64,000 nt of DNA from positions 1 through 64,000 of the forward strand of contig NZ_LOPU01000004.1 in the NCBI RefSeq assembly GCF_001469955.1. Direction: 5' to 3'. This DNA comes from Haloprofundus marisrubri (GTDB lineage Archaea; Halobacteriota; Halobacteria; Halobacteriales; Haloferacaceae). Every line of letters starts with the position of its first letter. Within the stretch, counting starts at the first letter, position 1. Positions 61,216-64,000 of the stretch are shown in pieces. The translations under genes were made by a program, and so were the position numbers. Below the pieces are notes generated by a model that had not been told where the DNA came from, searched no databases, and worked only from the letters and a program-made list of their open reading frames with translations.

Positions 61216-64000
61216 ATGCAATTTGTAGATCGAAATACGAATTTCGACCGAATCGACCCGGAAGTCCGCCCGCTCATCACCGGGATGCTATTGAATCAGC
61301 AGATTTTGGGGCCAGACCACGAGAGCCCCTCATACGTTACCTCTGCACTCAAATATACACAACAACGTCAAAAGCGGCGGAATACAAGCGAGTATACTGG
61401 CGACGATGAGTTCGTCAAAAAGATCATTGAGATTTTTGACTTTCCACCGTTAGACTTCCAGGTAAATAGTTGGCAGACAATTGACAACCTTGCCGGTGAA
61501 CAAAACAACAATAGCGACACCAGAGCCGCAATTCTCTCTGCTCCGACCGGGTTTGGAAAAACCGAAGCGTTTCTCGGGCCACTCTACCAGCTCCTTTTAG
61601 AACAGCGACAAACATCAAGTGCAATTGTCTACCCTAGTCGAGCACTCCTCCAAGACCAGCTTGGACGAGTTCTTGAACATCTCCATGATATCCGAGAGAC
61701 GACCGGAGAGAGGCTTTCTGTCGGTGTCTATGTCGGTAAAATGCCTTACAAGATGGAGGACGTCGAGACCAACAAGCGATTCTTCAAGCGCTCTGGAAGT
61801 CGTCCCCGATTTAAGTTGTCAAACTGCTGGTGTGGTGGAGATGGAGAAAGTAATGCATTTGAGTATCACGGAAACTCTCAGTCGTACGTTTTAAAGTGTG
61901 AAAACGAACCGAGCCACTGCTTTACAGATGAAGAGCTTGTCTTGAGTCGGAGAGACATGATAAACGGCGAGCAGCCAGATATCATTCTCACGACGCTCGA
62001 GTCGCTCGAATTGTTCGGTCTGAAACCCAATTATGACCTCGTTGATAATATTGACACCATCGTCCTCGACGAGGTTCATCTGTATACGGGTCTCCGCGGT
62101 GCACACACAGCAAACATCATCCAGAATATAAACCACGTAACTGAGCAGAACCTCCTCTGGATTGGTTCGAGTGCAACAATTGACGATATGCGTCGGTTTG
62201 GTGAGAAAATATTTGGCGTCTCTGGCCGCAATCTCCGCATCCAATCGCCACCACCTTCGGATTTTGACCAAACGCACACTGATAAGGAGCACTATCATTT
62301 CCTGCTCGCGCCAGAAGATGGACCCGGTGCTTCTTCGATGGCGATTCAGCAGCTAATGCTTCTCGGACACTCGTTGTTAGAGAACGACGATAGCGGCCGG
62401 TCGAAGTTGCTCTCATTTATCGATAGTATCTCTCAGGTCAATCAGAAGCACTCACAGCTAGTAGACGCTGATTCGACCACTGAACTCTGGAAATACCACA
62501 CTGGAGATGAAATTGATCCAGCAGCCGATTGGCGAAATGTTGCTTCCGAAATGGATCACACATTCATCGAGGAACCACTCGATTTCCTTCGTGTGTATTC
62601 CGATGAAGGATTTGATGCTGACTCTGCAGCGGATAGTGATGTTCTTCTTTCGACGTCGTTTCTCGAAGTCGGTATCGACGTTGGTGAAATCAATATCGTC
62701 TCCCAATATCGTACGCCGTGGGATCTCTCGTCATTCATCCAGAGGGCGGGCCGTGCCGCGCGAAAAGAAGGGATGGACTCTCACATCTTGGTCTTCCTCT
62801 CCAATCTGACAAGCGATGCTAACATGTTCTACCGCGCAGACCGTTTCCTTGGTTCTGAAATCCGGACTCCACTCAAGACGGATAATGAAGTGGTTGAGTG
62901 GATTCACAACCAGTTCCGGTCGTTCCATCGAGTCTCTTCTGAGGTACATGACAACCGGCACGACTACCTTGAGCGTAGAGAAGAGGAGCTTGCATTCCTT
63001 GAGCAGTATCTCGTCGATGAACTCGAATATCAGACCTTGTATAAACTGATAACTGAACCAGACGTCTTCTTCAGCGAGCATCTCAGTACTGATACCACTT
63101 CGGAGCCGCTCCTATCGGAGGCTATTATTAAAGAGGCAAAAGCGGATCTGAGAGTACATTTGGATCGACTTGCTGAGGATTTTGAAGATATTGAGGAGTT
63201 CTTCGACTTAGAAGATGGGCAAGTTGTTCGTACCGACAACGCTGTTGATTCGTTCATCGATGTGGTAAGAGAGCGGACACTACAGCTTATACAGACCTAC
63301 GAGGACAGACTTGACGAGTACGAAGCCGAACTCCGCTCTGCTAATGACCCCAAAGCAGACACGGCTGATGAGATTCGAGAAGAGCTCTCAAATCTACGGA
63401 CTGGGGCGACTTCCACATCTGTGGGGCCGGTTTCTGAGCGAGTGATGTCGTATTCGTCTCTATTGGCAGAACTGTATGGTCATGTTAGCAAACTCATGAT
63501 GCTCCGCAACGCTGCTAACCAGCAGAGTTCAGACACTGTCTCACCGCTTGGAATGGAGAAGCTCAACGATGTCCAACAGGCGGTTACACAACTCGAAAGT
63601 CTGGCTGAAGACAGCAGGATACAGGAGTATTTTGAGACTCAAAAACAAGTGTATTATCTGGAGCAATCGCTGGAGCAACTCTCAAATTACGTAAAGAACG
63701 ACGTTGCTCACTATAGCCTCTACTTTGTCAAATCACTACTCCGCTCGGCGTACTACTTGGATCGCTTCTTGCGGATTGAAGGAAAGCGTCTTGGTGATGA
63801 GGTCTGGTACGTCCCGCCCTCGTACTTCGAGGATAGTGGCAAATACGTCACTGTTTTCGAGAATGGACAGCAAATCGGTGGACAAGAAGAATCTATTGAC
63901 AGTCTGGTCACATCACTCGTCCCGTACCGGAGTGAGTACCAAGCGACTGGTGACCAACTCAAAATGTTCCTACCAAAAACAGACGTCGTCAAAGGAAGTA
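61216..64000 (+). CDS. Large DEVH helicase with cysteine cluster, open at window end
   Basis: At least 928 residues with no stop before the window ends. Walker A APTGFGKT lies at residues 109-116, DEVH at 285-288, and motif VI QRAGRAAR at about 509. Between motifs I and II is a cysteine set, Cys204, Cys206, Cys228 and Cys235, likely a zinc site. A long coiled-coil-rich part follows (about 580-860). The layout recalls large helicases with a C-terminal DUF1998-type domain found in defence loci such as DISARM, but that part would lie outside the window. It is probably the motor of the island. Confidence 0.88.
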   Translation, partial: MQFVDRNTNFDRIDPEVRPLITGMLLNQQILGPDHESPSYVTSALKYTQQRQKRRNTSEYTGDDEFVKKIIEIFDFPPLDFQVNSWQTIDNLAGEQNNNSDTRAAILSAPTGFGKTEAFLGPLYQLLLEQRQTSSAIVYPSRALLQDQLGRVLEHLHDIRETTGERLSVGVYVGKMPYKMEDVETNKRFFKRSGSRPRFKLSNCWCGGDGESNAFEYHGNSQSYVLKCENEPSHCFTDEELVLSRRDMINGEQPDIILTTLESLELFGLKPNYDLVDNIDTIVLDEVHLYTGLRGAHTANIIQNINHVTEQNLLWIGSSATIDDMRRFGEKIFGVSGRNLRIQSPPPSDFDQTHTDKEHYHFLLAPEDGPGASSMAIQQLMLLGHSLLENDDSGRSKLLSFIDSISQVNQKHSQLVDADSTTELWKYHTGDEIDPAADWRNVASEMDHTFIEEPLDFLRVYSDEGFDADSAADSDVLLSTSFLEVGIDVGEINIVSQYRTPWDLSSFIQRAGRAARKEGMDSHILVFLSNLTSDANMFYRADRFLGSEIRTPLKTDNEVVEWIHNQFRSFHRVSSEVHDNRHDYLERREEELAFLEQYLVDELEYQTLYKLITEPDVFFSEHLSTDTTSEPLLSEAIIKEAKADLRVHLDRLAEDFEDIEEFFDLEDGQVVRTDNAVDSFIDVVRERTLQLIQTYEDRLDEYEAELRSANDPKADTADEIREELSNLRTGATSTSVGPVSERVMSYSSLLAELYGHVSKLMMLRNAANQQSSDTVSPLGMEKLNDVQQAVTQLESLAEDSRIQEYFETQKQVYYLEQSLEQLSNYVKNDVAHYSLYFVKSLLRSAYYLDRFLRIEGKRLGDEVWYVPPSYFEDSGKYVTVFENGQQIGGQEESIDSLVTSLVPYRSEYQATGDQLKMFLPKTDVVKGS

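Noticed and set aside
1-64000. CRISPR arrays, rRNA or tRNA genes
   Set aside because: No regularly spaced direct repeats and no recognisable structural RNA genes were found on reading.

Overview
The window looks like a haloarchaeon (class Halobacteria). Proteins are acidic and codons GC-rich. Secreted proteins carry Tat twin-arginine signals with a lipobox. Regulators are archaeal types: TrmB, several bacterio-opsin-activator (Bat) HTH proteins and a PhiH1-like winged helix. Promoters show haloarchaeal TATA boxes with short or absent leaders. Genus cannot be fixed from sequence alone. No rRNA, tRNA or CRISPR array was found.

Layout. 1-511: tail of a TnpB element. 565-14553: Na/Pi-cotransporter-like protein, then a minus-strand cluster for uptake and breakdown of a beta-1,3-glucan (Opp/Dpp-type ABC transporter, GH81 endoglucanase, GH3 glucosidase) with a convergent TrmB regulator. 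14691-24347: RNase HI, small membrane proteins, a kptA fragment cut by a TnpB element, aldo/keto reductase, two Bat regulators, an isochorismatase-fold protein lacking its cysteine, an epoxide-hydrolase-like enzyme and a second TnpB type. 24400-31231: decayed repeats, a VapBC-like pair, a transposase relic, a GIDE-like membrane protein, an MDR fragment, iron alcohol dehydrogenase coupled to a lactonase-like enzyme, and a sarcosine-oxidase-like flavoprotein. 31397-36613: AAA ATPase with DUF234-type tail, a complete TnpB element, a hypothetical protein and a second aldo/keto reductase. 36741-44756: universal stress protein, Bat regulator, aldehyde dehydrogenase, NTF2-like protein, quaternary-amine/osmoprotectant ABC transporter and MFS carrier; three of these transcription units share a promoter motif. 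44965-53762: accessory zone with a second DUF234 ATPase, a DUF6498-like membrane protein, winged-helix regulators, coiled-coil protein and truncated nuclease.

53935-64000 is the most unusual part: a visibly AT-richer plus-strand island with (i) a protein made mostly of homing-endonuclease-associated (HNH) repeats, (ii) an 864-aa SF2 helicase, (iii) a 920-aa protein with N-terminal membrane segments, helix-hairpin-helix motifs, coiled coil and three more HNH repeats, and (iv) a large DEVH helicase with a cysteine cluster that runs off the window. The arrangement resembles a nucleic-acid-processing or defence module, but I do not recognise it as a named system.

Mobile-element debris is a second theme: four TnpB genes or gene parts, at least six solo hairpin ends, and two host genes (kptA, a winged-helix regulator) truncated exactly at element junctions.
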